A DNA stretch of 64,000 nt from Calorimonas adulescens (GTDB taxonomy: Bacteria; Bacillota; Thermoanaerobacteria; Thermoanaerobacterales; UBA4877). The stretch covers positions 1 to 64,000 of the forward strand of contig NZ_VTPS01000007.1 of the NCBI RefSeq assembly GCF_008274215.1. Reading direction: 5' to 3'. Shown one piece after another: positions 9,116-17,800 of the stretch; positions within the stretch are counted from its first letter, which is position 1; every line of letters begins with the position of its first letter. Position numbers and translations under genes: made by a program. Below the pieces are notes generated by a model that saw nothing but the letters and a program-made list of their open reading frames with translations, was not told the DNA's origin and searched no databases.

Positions 9116-9410
9116 AAACCTCTATTCTGGGCTTTCGTGTTGACCTCCTATATATGACAAATCTTTTGCCAATCACCTGAATTGGTTCAGCTTTGAGTTT
9201 TTCTGTTATTAAGTCGATGGCATCTTTGATAGAAATCGGCGAATTTTCCATAACATTGATTTTAATTAACTCTCTTGCCTCCAACGCATCCTCAATCGAA
9301 GCCAGTACAGTTTCATTTATCCCATCCTTACCAATGTTTACTACCGGTCTTATACCATTGGCCATTGCCCTTAACCGTGCTCTCTTTTTACCCGTTATTA
9401 TATAAACCAC
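9114..9410 (-). CDS. yhbY: YhbY, CRM-domain RNA-binding ribosome assembly protein
   Basis: A single CRM domain of 98 residues, the usual size, associated with pre-50S ribosomal particles. The GxxG loop typical of the fold is represented by NIGKDGI. The start is GTG, three bases after the obgE stop, with only a weak SD, so translation is probably coupled to obgE. Its 3' end overlaps the terminator stem. Confidence 0.93.
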   Translation of the reverse strand: MVYIITGKKRARLRAMANGIRPVVNIGKDGINETVLASIEDALEARELIKINVMENSPISIKDAIDLITEKLKAEPIQVIGKRFVIYRRSTRKPRIEV

Positions 9411-9413
9411 CCG

Positions 9414-10688
9414 CTATTCAATATATTCAAATTCAAATCCTCTTACACTTATATAATCACCATTCTTAAGCCCCATGTTTTTAAGCTCTTCTAATATACC
9501 ATATTTCAACAGGGTATTCTGGAAATATCTTAATGAGTCTTCATCAGTGAGGTTCACCCTTTTTAATATTCTATCTATCATCGCCCCGGAAAGCTTAAAG
9601 GTATTCCCATCTATTTCAATGTCTATCTCTTTTGTTTCTTTTATCGGTGGAGGTAAAGTGACAATCTCATCCTCTTGGGGGATATCTTCTTTTTTTTCAT
9701 CTTTAAAAAATGTCGAGACCTCCTTTAAAAGTTCATCAACACCTTCTGTAGTAACTGAAGAAATACCAAATACTCTATAGCCTTTAGACTCTATTTCTTT
9801 CTTAAACCGCTCGTATATCGTCCTATCCTCAACTATATCCAACTTTGTTGCAACAACCAGTTGGTTTTTTTTTGATAGGTCCTCATTATATAATTCAAGC
9901 TCTTTATTTACTTTCTCAAAATCCTCAACCGGGTCCCGCCCTTCCATTCCTGAGACGTCAACAAGATGGAGGAGAAGTCTTGTCCTCTCTATGTGCCTCA
10001 AAAATTCATGTCCAAGTCCTACACCCACGTGGGCCCCTTCAATAAGACCCGGTATATCTGCTATGACAAAGCTGGTATCATTGTAGTAGCACACCCCTAA
10101 ATTTGGTGTGACAGTAGTAAATGGATAATCTGCTATCTTTGGCCTGGCCTTTGTCAAAACCGAGAGAAGCGTAGATTTGCCTGCATTTGGAAAACCTATA
10201 AGACCTACGTCGGCTAATAGCTTGAGCTCCAGTATCAGCCATCTCTCAACCCCGGGGTCTCCACTCTCAGCAAAATGTGGAGTCCTCAAGGTAGATGACT
10301 TAAACCTAGCGTTGCCTCTACCCCCTTTTCCACCTTGAGCTGCAATTACCCTCTGACCTGGCCTGGCCAAATCATAAAGCACATCCCCTGTATCAGGATC
10401 TTTCAAAACAGTACCTACAGGCACCTTTATAACAAGGTCTTCACCGTCCCTTCCATGCTTATTGCCACCCATACCGTTACCACCATTTTGGGCTTTATAG
10501 TGCTGCCTATACTTAAAATCCATCAACGTCTTGAGGTTTGGGTCAGCCATCAATATGATATCTCCGCCATTACCCCCGTCTCCACCATCTGGACCACCAT
10601 AAGCCACAAACTTTTCTCTTCTAAATGAAATCACTCCATTACCGCCATCGCCGGCCTTTACATATATCCTGGCTCTATCAACAAACAT
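9414..10688 (-). CDS. obgE: GTPase Obg/CgtA
   Basis: An essential GTPase in 50S assembly and stress/sporulation control. At 424 residues it has the glycine-rich Obg fold (GDGGNGVISFRREK, DGGDGGNGGD) in the first 155 residues. The GTPase domain follows (P-loop GFPNAGKST, DIPGLIEGAH, ATKLDI), then a C-terminal OCT domain found in Firmicutes Obg. It sits next to the Spo0B-like gene as in B. subtilis spo0B-obg. Two copies of the GGCCWGGCC palindrome lie inside it (10141, 10360). Confidence 0.98.
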   Translation of the reverse strand: MFVDRARIYVKAGDGGNGVISFRREKFVAYGGPDGGDGGNGGDIILMADPNLKTLMDFKYRQHYKAQNGGNGMGGNKHGRDGEDLVIKVPVGTVLKDPDTGDVLYDLARPGQRVIAAQGGKGGRGNARFKSSTLRTPHFAESGDPGVERWLILELKLLADVGLIGFPNAGKSTLLSVLTKARPKIADYPFTTVTPNLGVCYYNDTSFVIADIPGLIEGAHVGVGLGHEFLRHIERTRLLLHLVDVSGMEGRDPVEDFEKVNKELELYNEDLSKKNQLVVATKLDIVEDRTIYERFKKEIESKGYRVFGISSVTTEGVDELLKEVSTFFKDEKKEDIPQEDEIVTLPPPIKETKEIDIEIDGNTFKLSGAMIDRILKRVNLTDEDSLRYFQNTLLKYGILEELKNMGLKNGDYISVRGFEFEYIE

Positions 10689-10696
10689 AAAACCAC

Positions 10697-11104
10697 CTAT
10701 CCGACCCTTTCTAACATTACTTTCCCGTTGAAAAGAAGCCTGAGATGAAGTTCCTCATAGCCGTTTGCCACTGCATCATCGATGTATCCATTCAACTGGT
10801 TCTCTATTTGACTATAATCCTCATCAGTGCAAACCATATCCGAAAGACCATCTACATCTATATCAAGTCCAATAAAGTTCTCCTTAGCCCTATTATACCC
10901 TTTTATTAAGACATATTGCATACGGTAATCACTAATATGTGATATTCTGGATTCAGCCTCCATCAACCTGCTTATCTTTTTAATGTATTCGATAGCTGCG
11001 TCCTGCCTACCCAGCTGGATATACCCCATTATCACCTGCAGGTCATTCAGGTAGATATGCCTGTATCCTTTTAGAATATCAATCATGTCTTTTTCAGTAA
11101 ACAT
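10697..11104 (-). CDS. Spo0B-like phosphotransfer protein
   Basis: A short protein of about 135 residues. Its first half has the Spo0B four-helix hairpin signature: R-H-I-Y-L-N-D-L-Q-V-I-M-G, where the His is the expected phospho-acceptor and N-D-L-Q is the family hallmark. The C-terminal half is a reduced domain without ATP-binding motifs, as in Spo0B. The position between rpmA and obgE is the spo0B slot in Bacillus and many Clostridia. In Bacillus Spo0B relays phosphate from Spo0F to Spo0A; whether it does so here is inference. The ATG at 11104 is chosen for the G-run about 10 nt upstream. An earlier in-frame ATG at 11122 has no SD. Confidence 0.75.
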   Translation of the reverse strand: MFTEKDMIDILKGYRHIYLNDLQVIMGYIQLGRQDAAIEYIKKISRLMEAESRISHISDYRMQYVLIKGYNRAKENFIGLDIDVDGLSDMVCTDEDYSQIENQLNGYIDDAVANGYEELHLRLLFNGKVMLERVG

Positions 11105-11130
11105 ATCCAGAGAGCCCCCCATACTCAAAA

Positions 11131-11151
11131 GGTTCTAGCAGTGCTAGAACC
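11131..11151 (-). terminator. Hairpin after rpmA (partial terminator)
   Basis: A perfect 9-bp stem GGTTCTAGC/GCTAGAACC with a 3-nt loop, 9 bp past the rpmA stop, followed by TTTTGAG. The T-run is short, so read-through into spo0B-like and obgE is likely. It would lower expression of those genes relative to the ribosomal proteins. Confidence 0.65.
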
Positions 11152-11159
11152 TAAAAAAA

Positions 11160-11447
11160 TTATATTGCCTCATTTACCGCAGGAATGATATTTACGTATT
11201 TCTTATCTTTCCCCTTGGTCTCAAATTTCACAACACCATCTTTTAAAGCAAAGAGTGTATCATCCCTACCTATGCCGACATTTTTCCCCGGATAAATCCT
11301 GGTACCCCTCTGCCTAACCAGTATATTCCCAGCAAGTACAAACTGGCCATCAAATTTCTTAACTCCAAGCCTTTTGGCCTTACTGTCTCTACCGTTTCTT
11401 GAGCTTCCCACACCTTTCTTATGGGCAAAAAGCTGAAGATCCATCAT
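11160..11447 (-). CDS. rpmA: Ribosomal protein bL27 with Prp-cleavable N-terminus
   Basis: A 50S protein near the peptidyl-transferase centre. It begins [16 protein letters not shown]. The LQLFA/HKKG stretch is the known Firmicutes cleavage motif, in which the first residues must be removed by Prp to expose the functional tail. The prp gene lies directly upstream, in the usual rplU-prp-rpmA order. AAGGAGG is 7 nt before the first ATG. Confidence 0.98.
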   Translation of the reverse strand: MMDLQLFAHKKGVGSSRNGRDSKAKRLGVKKFDGQFVLAGNILVRQRGTRIYPGKNVGIGRDDTLFALKDGVVKFETKGKDKKYVNIIPAVNEAI

Positions 11448-11448
11448 A

Positions 11449-11778
11449 TTAACCCCTCCTTTCCATCACCTTGATATATTTTGGATAACTCTCCTCTATG
11501 CTATTTAACCCTATTAACAGTCCCTCAAGGAGAACATTAATCTTCACGGCATCTTCACCCGAGGCATAATCTAAAACCTCAAGATAAAAATCCCCGTTTT
11601 CTATCCTTATCAAAAACCTTCCAGCAGTAAGTTTTTCAAGGCTCTCAGCGCAGGCCTGACATAGAGCCGATACTCCGGCACACACTATATCCTTTCCATA
11701 GGGCCCATATCGGGAATGCCCCTTAACCTCAAAAACTTTAATACATTCATCTATTCTGGTTACCACTGCCTGTATCAT
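11449..11778 (-). CDS. prp: Prp, cysteine protease that trims L27
   Basis: A 109-residue YsxB/Prp family protein. The catalytic His lies in [11 protein letters not shown] and the catalytic Cys in [14 protein letters not shown], the two family motifs. Substrate context is direct: the next gene encodes an L27 with the cleavage motif. No good SD is visible before the ATG, which follows the rplU stop by 2 bp, so translation is probably coupled. Confidence 0.95.
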   Translation of the reverse strand: MIQAVVTRIDECIKVFEVKGHSRYGPYGKDIVCAGVSALCQACAESLEKLTAGRFLIRIENGDFYLEVLDYASGEDAVKINVLLEGLLIGLNSIEESYPKYIKVMERRG

Positions 11779-11780
11779 AA

Positions 11781-12095
11781 TTAATAGTTTATCTTATTTA
11801 TTTTCAGTTCAGTGTATGGTTGCCTGTGCCCCTTTTTTTTACGTTCATTCTTTTTAGCCTTATACTTATAGACGATTATCTTGGGAGCCTTACCCTGAGC
11901 TATTACTTCCGCCTGCACAGTTGCGCCTTGAATAGTTGGTGTCCCAACCTCGACGCTGTTGTCATCCTTTTTCACAAGAAGGACTTTATCCAGGTTCACT
12001 TCACTGCCCACACTGGCATTGAGCTTTTCCACCCTTATCACATCGCCCTCGGCTACCCTGTACTGCTTTCCACCTGTTTCTATCAGTGCGTACAT
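11781..12095 (-). CDS. rplU: Ribosomal protein bL21
   Basis: A 50S protein with the classic start [14 protein letters not shown] and the C-terminal [12 protein letters not shown]. Two ATGs are adjacent. The second, at 12095, gives the usual N-terminus and 8-nt spacing from AGGAGG; the longer frame (from 12116) has no support. It is first in the rplU-prp-rpmA unit behind an L21-type leader. Confidence 0.97.
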   Translation of the reverse strand: MYALIETGGKQYRVAEGDVIRVEKLNASVGSEVNLDKVLLVKKDDNSVEVGTPTIQGATVQAEVIAQGKAPKIIVYKYKAKKNERKKKGHRQPYTELKINKINY

Positions 12096-12167
12096 CATAC
12101 TTCCCTCCTCACACACAGACTCGCCGGAACAAGGTAATAGCTTTAGACCTTCCCCGAGCGGTTTACC
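12096..12167 (-). promoter_or_regulatory. L21 leader RNA (ribosomal protein autoregulation)
   Basis: The roughly 70-nt 5' UTR between the promoter and rplU can fold with AAGGTAA pairing TTACCTT and an inner GC-rich arm, in the place where Firmicutes carry the L21 leader. I assign it by position and size; the exact match to the known family was not checked. Confidence 0.55.
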
Positions 12168-12173
12168 TTAAGT

Positions 12174-12202
12174 ATTCTAACACAAGGTTCACTCCTTGTC
12201 AA
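12174..12202 (-). promoter_or_regulatory. Sigma-A promoter of rplU-prp-rpmA
   Basis: TTGACA (12202-12197), a 17-nt spacer and TAGAAT (12179-12174), located between the RNase G stop and the L21 leader. Confidence 0.8.
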
Positions 12203-12226
12203 TCAAACTTCAGATACCCATTTTGA

Positions 12227-13630
12227 TCACGCTTCCACCGGATATACCTTGTAACCGTCCAGCGGGAGGTTCCTGTTGTCTTTTATTATTATTTCAGAAT
12301 TTGAAATATTCTTTAAATCTATCAAAAAAGCATTCCCATCTGTAAATGTTTCACGCAGGTATGGATTTAGTTCCACCACCATTGCCATATCAGAGATGTC
12401 TCCGGCAAGTCGGATTATGTCACGCTTTATCTTGCTTATCAGATATTCTTCGGTAAAGACCCATCCGCGCCCATGGCAGTATGGACACTGGTTTACAAAA
12501 TAACTGTCATTAGTTTCTTTTTCTTTTTTCCTTGTTATTTCTACAAGCCCAAGGGCTGTAATGTCAACCACATTGGTTTTTACCCTATCCTTTTTTACCA
12601 GTTCCTTTATATATTCTATAAGTGCCTTTTTATTATCTTCTGAAATCATATCTATGAAATCGATGATAATTATTCCACCTATATCACGTAATCTAATCTG
12701 TCTGACTATCTCAGTGGCGGCCTCTAAATTAATAGCATACACGGTTTCCTCTAAAGTGTCCTGCCCTGTAAACTTCCCGCTATTTACATCAATGGCAGTA
12801 AGAGCCTCAGTAGTGTCTATAACAATATATCCACCGCTCTTTAAGTTAATTTTTCTCATAAAAATGTTTTCTATGCTGTCTTCTATTCCAAGGCTTTTAA
12901 ATATATTCGGATCAGAGTTCAACTTCAGTTTCGGTAAATACATTGGCATTTCTACAGACATATAGCTATGAAGGTACTCAAAGTCCTCTGTGCTGTTAAC
13001 TATTATCTCATCAACGCCAGGTGTGACCATATCCCTTAATATGCTCTCCAGCATGTTCGTATTTTTGTAAAGCGGCACAGGAACCGTAAACAGTTCATAG
13101 GTATTTAAAATTTCGGTCCATGTATCAAGCAATTTTTTAAGGTCATACTGCAGTTCATCTACTGGTATATCAGCAGCGTTTGTCCTCATTATAATGCCCA
13201 TATTCTCCGGTTTTAACTGCCTTGCCTTATCTCTCAGTTCCCTTTTTCCCTCTTCGGAATCAATTCTGTGGGAAATGCCTATATTATTTGTAAATGGCAT
13301 AAGAACAATATATCTACCCGGCAGGGTAATATCCATGGTAAGCTTCGGTCCCTTCTTACCTATAGACTCCTTTGTAACCTGAACTATCACAAAGCCTCCA
13401 GGGGTTATCTTTTTCATATCATCTTTTTTTAATGGAAGATATGCATTCTTCTTATAACCTATATCTACAAAAGCTGCTTCCAAACCAGGGACAATATTCA
13501 CTACCCTGCCTTTATATATGTTGCCAACTAACCTGCCGGCAGGCTCGACCTTAAACTCTAAAACCTCCTCATTTTCAGTCAAAGCTATCCGTCTCTGCCC
13601 CGTATAAGAATCAATTATTAATCGGTTCAT
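12227..13630 (-). CDS. rng: Ribonuclease G/E family endoribonuclease
   Basis: A 467-residue enzyme with an N-terminal S1 domain (GNIYKGRVVNIVPGLEAAFVDIGYKKNAYL), the RNase H-like/5'-sensor region and catalytic Asp residues (TAIDVNSGKFTG, IIIIDFIDM). The zinc-link Cys motif CPYCHGRGW follows. The ATG at 13630 (MNRLIIDSY) has GGAAGGTG upstream; the longer frame begins inside the previous gene. It overlaps that gene by 20 bp, as in the radical-SAM/DUF2344/rng order of Clostridia. The family processes rRNA and decays mRNA. Confidence 0.95.
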   Translation of the reverse strand: MNRLIIDSYTGQRRIALTENEEVLEFKVEPAGRLVGNIYKGRVVNIVPGLEAAFVDIGYKKNAYLPLKKDDMKKITPGGFVIVQVTKESIGKKGPKLTMDITLPGRYIVLMPFTNNIGISHRIDSEEGKRELRDKARQLKPENMGIIMRTNAADIPVDELQYDLKKLLDTWTEILNTYELFTVPVPLYKNTNMLESILRDMVTPGVDEIIVNSTEDFEYLHSYMSVEMPMYLPKLKLNSDPNIFKSLGIEDSIENIFMRKINLKSGGYIVIDTTEALTAIDVNSGKFTGQDTLEETVYAINLEAATEIVRQIRLRDIGGIIIIDFIDMISEDNKKALIEYIKELVKKDRVKTNVVDITALGLVEITRKKEKETNDSYFVNQCPYCHGRGWVFTEEYLISKIKRDIIRLAGDISDMAMVVELNPYLRETFTDGNAFLIDLKNISNSEIIIKDNRNLPLDGYKVYPVEA

Positions 13631-14300
13631 TAATAACACCTTCCCGCATTGGTGTATTTTTTTTCTCATCTATATATTGTTCAAGCCTTGTTATGATGGC
13701 ATTGCTCTCCTCAAAGTCAAATCCGCTAAAATGCAAAAAGGCCTTAACAACATATACGGGATTTACACTCTCGGATGAATTCGAGGCCAACCACAGACAT
13801 ATATTCTTCTCATCTACTTTTGAAAAACTATATATCAACGGCCTTATATTAATTGTCTTTTTTCCCTTTTTTGATTCCTTCTCAACCATTATCTCATCAC
13901 TCAGAAACCTCTCAATCCCGGACAGGACCCCCTCTGGAAAAGGATAGTAAACATTATACTCAGAACTTTTGATGATGCTGTTTAACGATTTTGACTTTTC
14001 ATCTATGGATATAGCTTTAATTACCATTATACCTTGCGGCAATACGTTATTCATCCTGTATATGAACTCTTCAGGGATCATATCGTCACCTACATCCAAG
14101 TCAAAGTATTCAGCCTTACTGATATATCCTAATGAAAGAGGAGGAGAAAAATTTATCTTTGGCTTAGGATTAAAACCCTCAGTTAAGACAAATGGAATAT
14201 CAGCCCTCCTGAAAGCTCTTTCTAATGCCCTTACAATGTCAAGATGAGATATAAACCTCACTTCTTTATCTTTAATGTATTTTGCTCTAATTCTGCCCAT
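13611..14300 (-). CDS. TIGR03936/DUF2344 radical SAM-linked protein
   Basis: The 229 residues begin with the family pattern RAKYIKDKEVRFISHLDIVRALERA and continue with GFNPKPKINFSPPLSLGYIS. Members accompany the TIGR03960 radical SAM protein, either fused or adjacent. Here the two overlap by 14 bp. The molecular function of the pair is not established; a tRNA or rRNA modification role has been guessed from its translation-gene context. Confidence 0.9.
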   Translation of the reverse strand: MGRIRAKYIKDKEVRFISHLDIVRALERAFRRADIPFVLTEGFNPKPKINFSPPLSLGYISKAEYFDLDVGDDMIPEEFIYRMNNVLPQGIMVIKAISIDEKSKSLNSIIKSSEYNVYYPFPEGVLSGIERFLSDEIMVEKESKKGKKTINIRPLIYSFSKVDEKNICLWLASNSSESVNPVYVVKAFLHFSGFDFEESNAIITRLEQYIDEKKNTPMREGVINEPINN

Positions 14301-16134
14301 AGCACTTTAACCCCTCTTCAAAATCCTGGATGCCACACTTTATGCAAAATTTCCTACAATCAAAAGTGCTTTTTCCTTCATATGCTCTTCTCCTCTCCCT
14401 CTTCAAAAATTCCTTAGTTACACCTACATCTATATGGTCCCATGGAAAAACTTCATTCTCTTCTCTTTTCCTATTTGCATAAAATGCTGGATCTATACCA
14501 GTCTCTTTAAATGCATCCATCCAGGTCTCAAAATTAAAGCACTCATTCCATGAATCAAAGCGGCATCCCTTTTCCCATGCCTTTTTAATCACCATTGAAA
14601 CCCTTCGATCTCCTCTAGATATGACGGCCTCCAAGAAACTTAAACGGACATCATGATAGGTAAACCTCAGGGCATGTCCTCTTATTTTACTCTTTATCAA
14701 TAACTGTTTCCTATAAAGTTCTTCCATACTATCCTGCGCCTCCCATTGAAATGGGGTATGCGGTTTTGGCACAAAAGATGATGCACTCATAGTCACCGTA
14801 AGCCCTTTGAGATTTCCATTAACCTCTTTATACACTTGAAGTACCCTTTCACCCAACTCTGCAATTCCATCAAGGTCCTCATCTGTTTCTGTGGGTAGGC
14901 CAATCATAAAATAAAGTTTTATGGTACGCCATCCAAATTTAAATGCCGAAAAAACTGCATTCATCAGGTCTTCTTCTGTAACATTTTTGTTGATTACATC
15001 CCTCAAACGCTGTGACCCGGCTTCTGGCGCAAAGGTTATACCTGATTTTCTAACCTCTTCTATCTTATTAAATATATCCACATAAGCAGCATCAATGCGC
15101 AGGGACGGCAGGGATATACCTACACCCTTTCCCTTAAATTCGTCTATAAGTGAATAAATCAGTTCCTCTAAAAATGTATAATCACAGCTGCTCAATGATA
15201 CCAGCGATATCTCATCATAACCAGTTGATGATACCAGCTTTCTGGCCAATTCTAATAAATTCTCCCATGACCTTTCCCTGACCGGCCTGTAAATCATACC
15301 GGCCTGGCAAAAACGGCAGCCTCTGGTACATCCTCTGAAAATCTCCAGCATTATCCTGTCATGTACAGTCTGTAGATATGGTACAATCATTTTTTCAGGA
15401 TAATAGCTGTTATTCATATCTTTTATGACCCTCTTTTTTATTTTCAGCGGAAGGTCGACGTCTACAGGTTTTACATTTTTTACTGTACCATCCTCATTAT
15501 ATGTCATAATGTAGAGTGAGGGAACATAAACCCCATCTATATGGGCCATACAGTGCAAAATTTCTTTCCTCGAAAGCCCCTTGTCTTTGCAGTCCTTATA
15601 GGTATCTATTATCTCATTTATTACCTCCTCACCCTCTCCCATGACAAAGAAATCTACAAACTGTGCCAGAGGCTCTGGATTATACGCACATGGGCCACCT
15701 GCTATGACGAGAGGAGAGCTTTCACTACGTTCTGCAGCGTTAATAGGTATACCAGCTAAGTCCAGCATGTTGAGTATATTTGTATAGCTCATCTCATACT
15801 GAAGGGTAAAACCTACAAAGTCAAAGTCCCTGACCGGGGTCATACTCTCCAGTGAAAAAAGCGGGATACCCTCTTTCCTCATTATCTTTTCCATGTCTAC
15901 CCATGGTGCAAATACCCTCTCACATACAGTATCTTCTCTCTCGTTGAGAAGGTGATACAGTATCTTTATTCCTAAATGAGACATACCTATCTCATATATG
16001 TCGGGAAACGCAAATACAAATCTTACCATACCATCCATGTATTGCTTATGAACACTATTCAGTTCATTCCCTATATATCTGGCGGGTTTTTCAACGCACG
16101 GCAGTATCTCATTTAGTATTCTATCCTTAAGCAT
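14287..16134 (-). CDS. TIGR03960-type B12-binding-like radical SAM protein
   Basis: This 615-residue protein has an N-terminal cobalamin-binding-like domain (EIGMSHLGIKILYHLLN, LVIAGGPCAYNPEPLAQFVDF). A radical SAM core with the [4Fe-4S] motif C-T-R-G-C-R-F-C (CX3CX2C) follows, and a C-terminal region ends with a Cys cluster (CRKFCIKCGI). The substrate is unknown. The ATG at 16134 (MLKDRIL) matches the family N-terminus and has GAGGTG upstream; the frame extends 57 bp further without support. It leads a transcription unit with DUF2344 and rng, downstream of a gene-poor gap. Confidence 0.9.
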   Translation of the reverse strand: MLKDRILNEILPCVEKPARYIGNELNSVHKQYMDGMVRFVFAFPDIYEIGMSHLGIKILYHLLNEREDTVCERVFAPWVDMEKIMRKEGIPLFSLESMTPVRDFDFVGFTLQYEMSYTNILNMLDLAGIPINAAERSESSPLVIAGGPCAYNPEPLAQFVDFFVMGEGEEVINEIIDTYKDCKDKGLSRKEILHCMAHIDGVYVPSLYIMTYNEDGTVKNVKPVDVDLPLKIKKRVIKDMNNSYYPEKMIVPYLQTVHDRIMLEIFRGCTRGCRFCQAGMIYRPVRERSWENLLELARKLVSSTGYDEISLVSLSSCDYTFLEELIYSLIDEFKGKGVGISLPSLRIDAAYVDIFNKIEEVRKSGITFAPEAGSQRLRDVINKNVTEEDLMNAVFSAFKFGWRTIKLYFMIGLPTETDEDLDGIAELGERVLQVYKEVNGNLKGLTVTMSASSFVPKPHTPFQWEAQDSMEELYRKQLLIKSKIRGHALRFTYHDVRLSFLEAVISRGDRRVSMVIKKAWEKGCRFDSWNECFNFETWMDAFKETGIDPAFYANRKREENEVFPWDHIDVGVTKEFLKRERRRAYEGKSTFDCRKFCIKCGIQDFEEGLKCYGQN

Positions 16135-16600
16135 CTCACACCTCATTCCTAACGTGTTTTTAGATAGCCTTATTTTATCACATATAGGCAAAAACTACTT
16201 TAAATTATAAAAAGAGGTCAGCCCTCTTCTTAATATATATCGTAATTATATCGCAAAATCACAATCAAAAAAACAAAGGATAGCAGCTTCCTTTAATAAT
16301 CGATGACCTGTACACTAAAATTGAAATGGATTGAAGCAGTTTTTATTGTCTGAATTGACCCAGAGGCATAATTGCTTAATAAGCGACATCTGCTATGATA
16401 ATTATAGAAAAACACAAAGGTAAAATCAATGGGACATTGGATAGAGGACAGTGAAATCCTCATTATCGTATAGTTTTAAATACATTTTCAAAGCATCATG
16501 GTCCTGTAAAGAGCCTCTAAAATGTCGCAAAAGTTTAGCCATACTTTACATACAGGCCATTATGATATATAATGGGCACAATCTTTAGATTTTGGATAAA
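16135..16600. other. Gene-poor gap where spoIVFB would be expected
   Basis: No intact gene in 466 bp between the radical SAM gene and the M23 gene. In many spore-formers the M50 protease gene spoIVFB lies here. On the minus strand 16542-16426 is a 38-codon frame (MAKLLRHFRGSLQ...LYDNEDFTVLYPMSH). A shifted frame then stays open to TAA at 16293 (DFTFVFFYNYHSR...). No SD is visible. This looks like decayed coding sequence, but I recognise no family and see no HExxH. Confidence 0.4.
16212..16228 (-). terminator. Terminator upstream of the radical SAM gene
   Basis: A 6-bp stem AAGAGG/CCTCTT with a 5-nt loop followed on the minus strand by TTTATAATTTA. It separates the gap region from the radical SAM unit. 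Confidence 0.5.
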
Positions 16601-17305
16601 CTACTTACTCTTTCCCTTCTGATTTAACATAGTTAATGGATCAACGGCTTTTTCGCCGTTCCAAACCTCAAAATGCAAATGAGGATTTGTTGTAATTCCT
16701 GTCATCCCCACTTTTGCTATTATATCTCCCTGTTTGACCTTGTCGTCAACGTTCACTGTAACATCAGATAGGTGGGCATACAATGTCCTTAGATTGCCTG
16801 AGTGTTTCAGAACAATGTATGTACCCAGTTCGTTATCTGTATCAATTTTCTCTACAGCACCATCGAGCACAGCCTTTACAGGCTCGCCCTCATCTGCGGC
16901 TATATCTATTCCTTGATGTGGGCGTAAGTCATTGAAAACCGGATGTATCCTCATCCCAAATTCTGAGGTAATCGGGCCATCTATAGGCATTATCATATCC
17001 TTTTTTGTGTCAGAGCTTCCCAATTCTTGAAAAACAGAGATAATCCTATCACGAAACACGGGTATCTGGCTAAATACATATTTTATCCCATTTATACCGT
17101 CTTCAACAGTGTAGTCATAGGCCAGGCCCTTTTTTACGTATCCTATTGCATCATCTACAAATGACACTTTTATAGATGACAGACTCAGCAAAACAGTTAG
17201 TATCAATAGTGATACAGCTAACTGCTGTAAGAAAACCGCCACCTTATTTTTGGTGCTTACCTGTCCCATCCTTCTGATTTTTCCTCTAAATGGTGCTTTA
17301 TGCAT
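16601..17305 (-). CDS. Membrane-anchored M23 peptidase-like protein (SpoIVFA-like)
   Basis: Cytosolic basic N-terminus, one transmembrane segment (about residues 26-46) and an extracytoplasmic M23/LytM domain. The domain contains TSEFGMRIHPV...RPHQGIDIAA, TLYAHLSDV and NPHLHFEVW. The LytM zinc ligands (H in RIHP, D in GIDIAA, H in HLHFE) are present, so it may be an active endopeptidase, unlike degenerate SpoIVFA proteins. The position beside mgsA/rodA/min matches spoIVFA, but the partner spoIVFB is absent. It could act in sporulation or as a general wall hydrolase. Its SD is buried in a hairpin (17312-17355). Confidence 0.85.
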   Translation of the reverse strand: MHKAPFRGKIRRMGQVSTKNKVAVFLQQLAVSLLILTVLLSLSSIKVSFVDDAIGYVKKGLAYDYTVEDGINGIKYVFSQIPVFRDRIISVFQELGSSDTKKDMIMPIDGPITSEFGMRIHPVFNDLRPHQGIDIAADEGEPVKAVLDGAVEKIDTDNELGTYIVLKHSGNLRTLYAHLSDVTVNVDDKVKQGDIIAKVGMTGITTNPHLHFEVWNGEKAVDPLTMLNQKGKSK

Positions 17306-17311
17306 AAGAAG

Positions 17312-17355
17312 GCCTCCTTCGTCCTTTTTATTAATAAAATATATTTGAAGGAGGC
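17312..17355 (-). promoter_or_regulatory. Hairpin covering the ribosome binding site of the M23 gene
   Basis: On the minus strand GCCTCCTTC (17355-17347) pairs perfectly with GAAGGAGGC (17320-17312) across a 26-nt loop. The second arm is the SD of the M23 gene, 7 nt from its ATG. Folding would block initiation. No T-run follows on this strand, so it is not an ordinary terminator for mgsA. Confidence 0.5.
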
Positions 17356-17368
17356 TCTTTTTATTACA

Positions 17369-17788
17369 CTATTCCATTTTTTTGTCCAGTAAAGGGTTTA
17401 CCACATCACGCCACGCCAGGTCTCCACGTGATAGCCCTTTAATCAATATCTCCGCTGAGGCCACGTTGGTAGCCAGAGGGATATTGTGGACATCGCATAT
17501 ACGGAGAAGTGCTGTTATATCCGGCTCATGGGGCTGAGCCGTAAGGGGGTCTCTCAAAAAAATCACCATGTCTATTTCGTCCTGAGCTATCATGGCACCG
17601 ATCTGCTGGTCACCACCCAAGGGGCCAGGCCTAAACTTAATTACTTTTAACCCGGTGGTTTTTTCAACCAGTTCGCCGGTCGCTCCTGTTGCATACAAAG
17701 TATGGTTAGCCAATATATCCTTATATGCCAGAACAAAATTAGACATCTGTTCCTTTTTAGCGTCATGGGCTACCAGAGCAATATTCAA
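17369..17788 (-). CDS. mgsA: Methylglyoxal synthase
   Basis: It converts dihydroxyacetone phosphate to methylglyoxal and phosphate, bypassing lower glycolysis. The family residues are present: [12 protein letters not shown] at the N-terminus, TGATG phosphate-binding segment, [11 protein letters not shown] with the catalytic Asp in GGDQ, and the [14 protein letters not shown] segment. The TTG at 17788 is the start: it gives the canonical N-terminus and sits 8 nt from AAGGAG, while the upstream GTG overlaps that SD. The location between rodA and a SpoIVFA-like gene is common in Clostridia. Confidence 0.95.
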   Translation of the reverse strand: MNIALVAHDAKKEQMSNFVLAYKDILANHTLYATGATGELVEKTTGLKVIKFRPGPLGGDQQIGAMIAQDEIDMVIFLRDPLTAQPHEPDITALLRICDVHNIPLATNVASAEILIKGLSRGDLAWRDVVNPLLDKKME

Positions 17789-17800
17789 TAAGATCACTCC

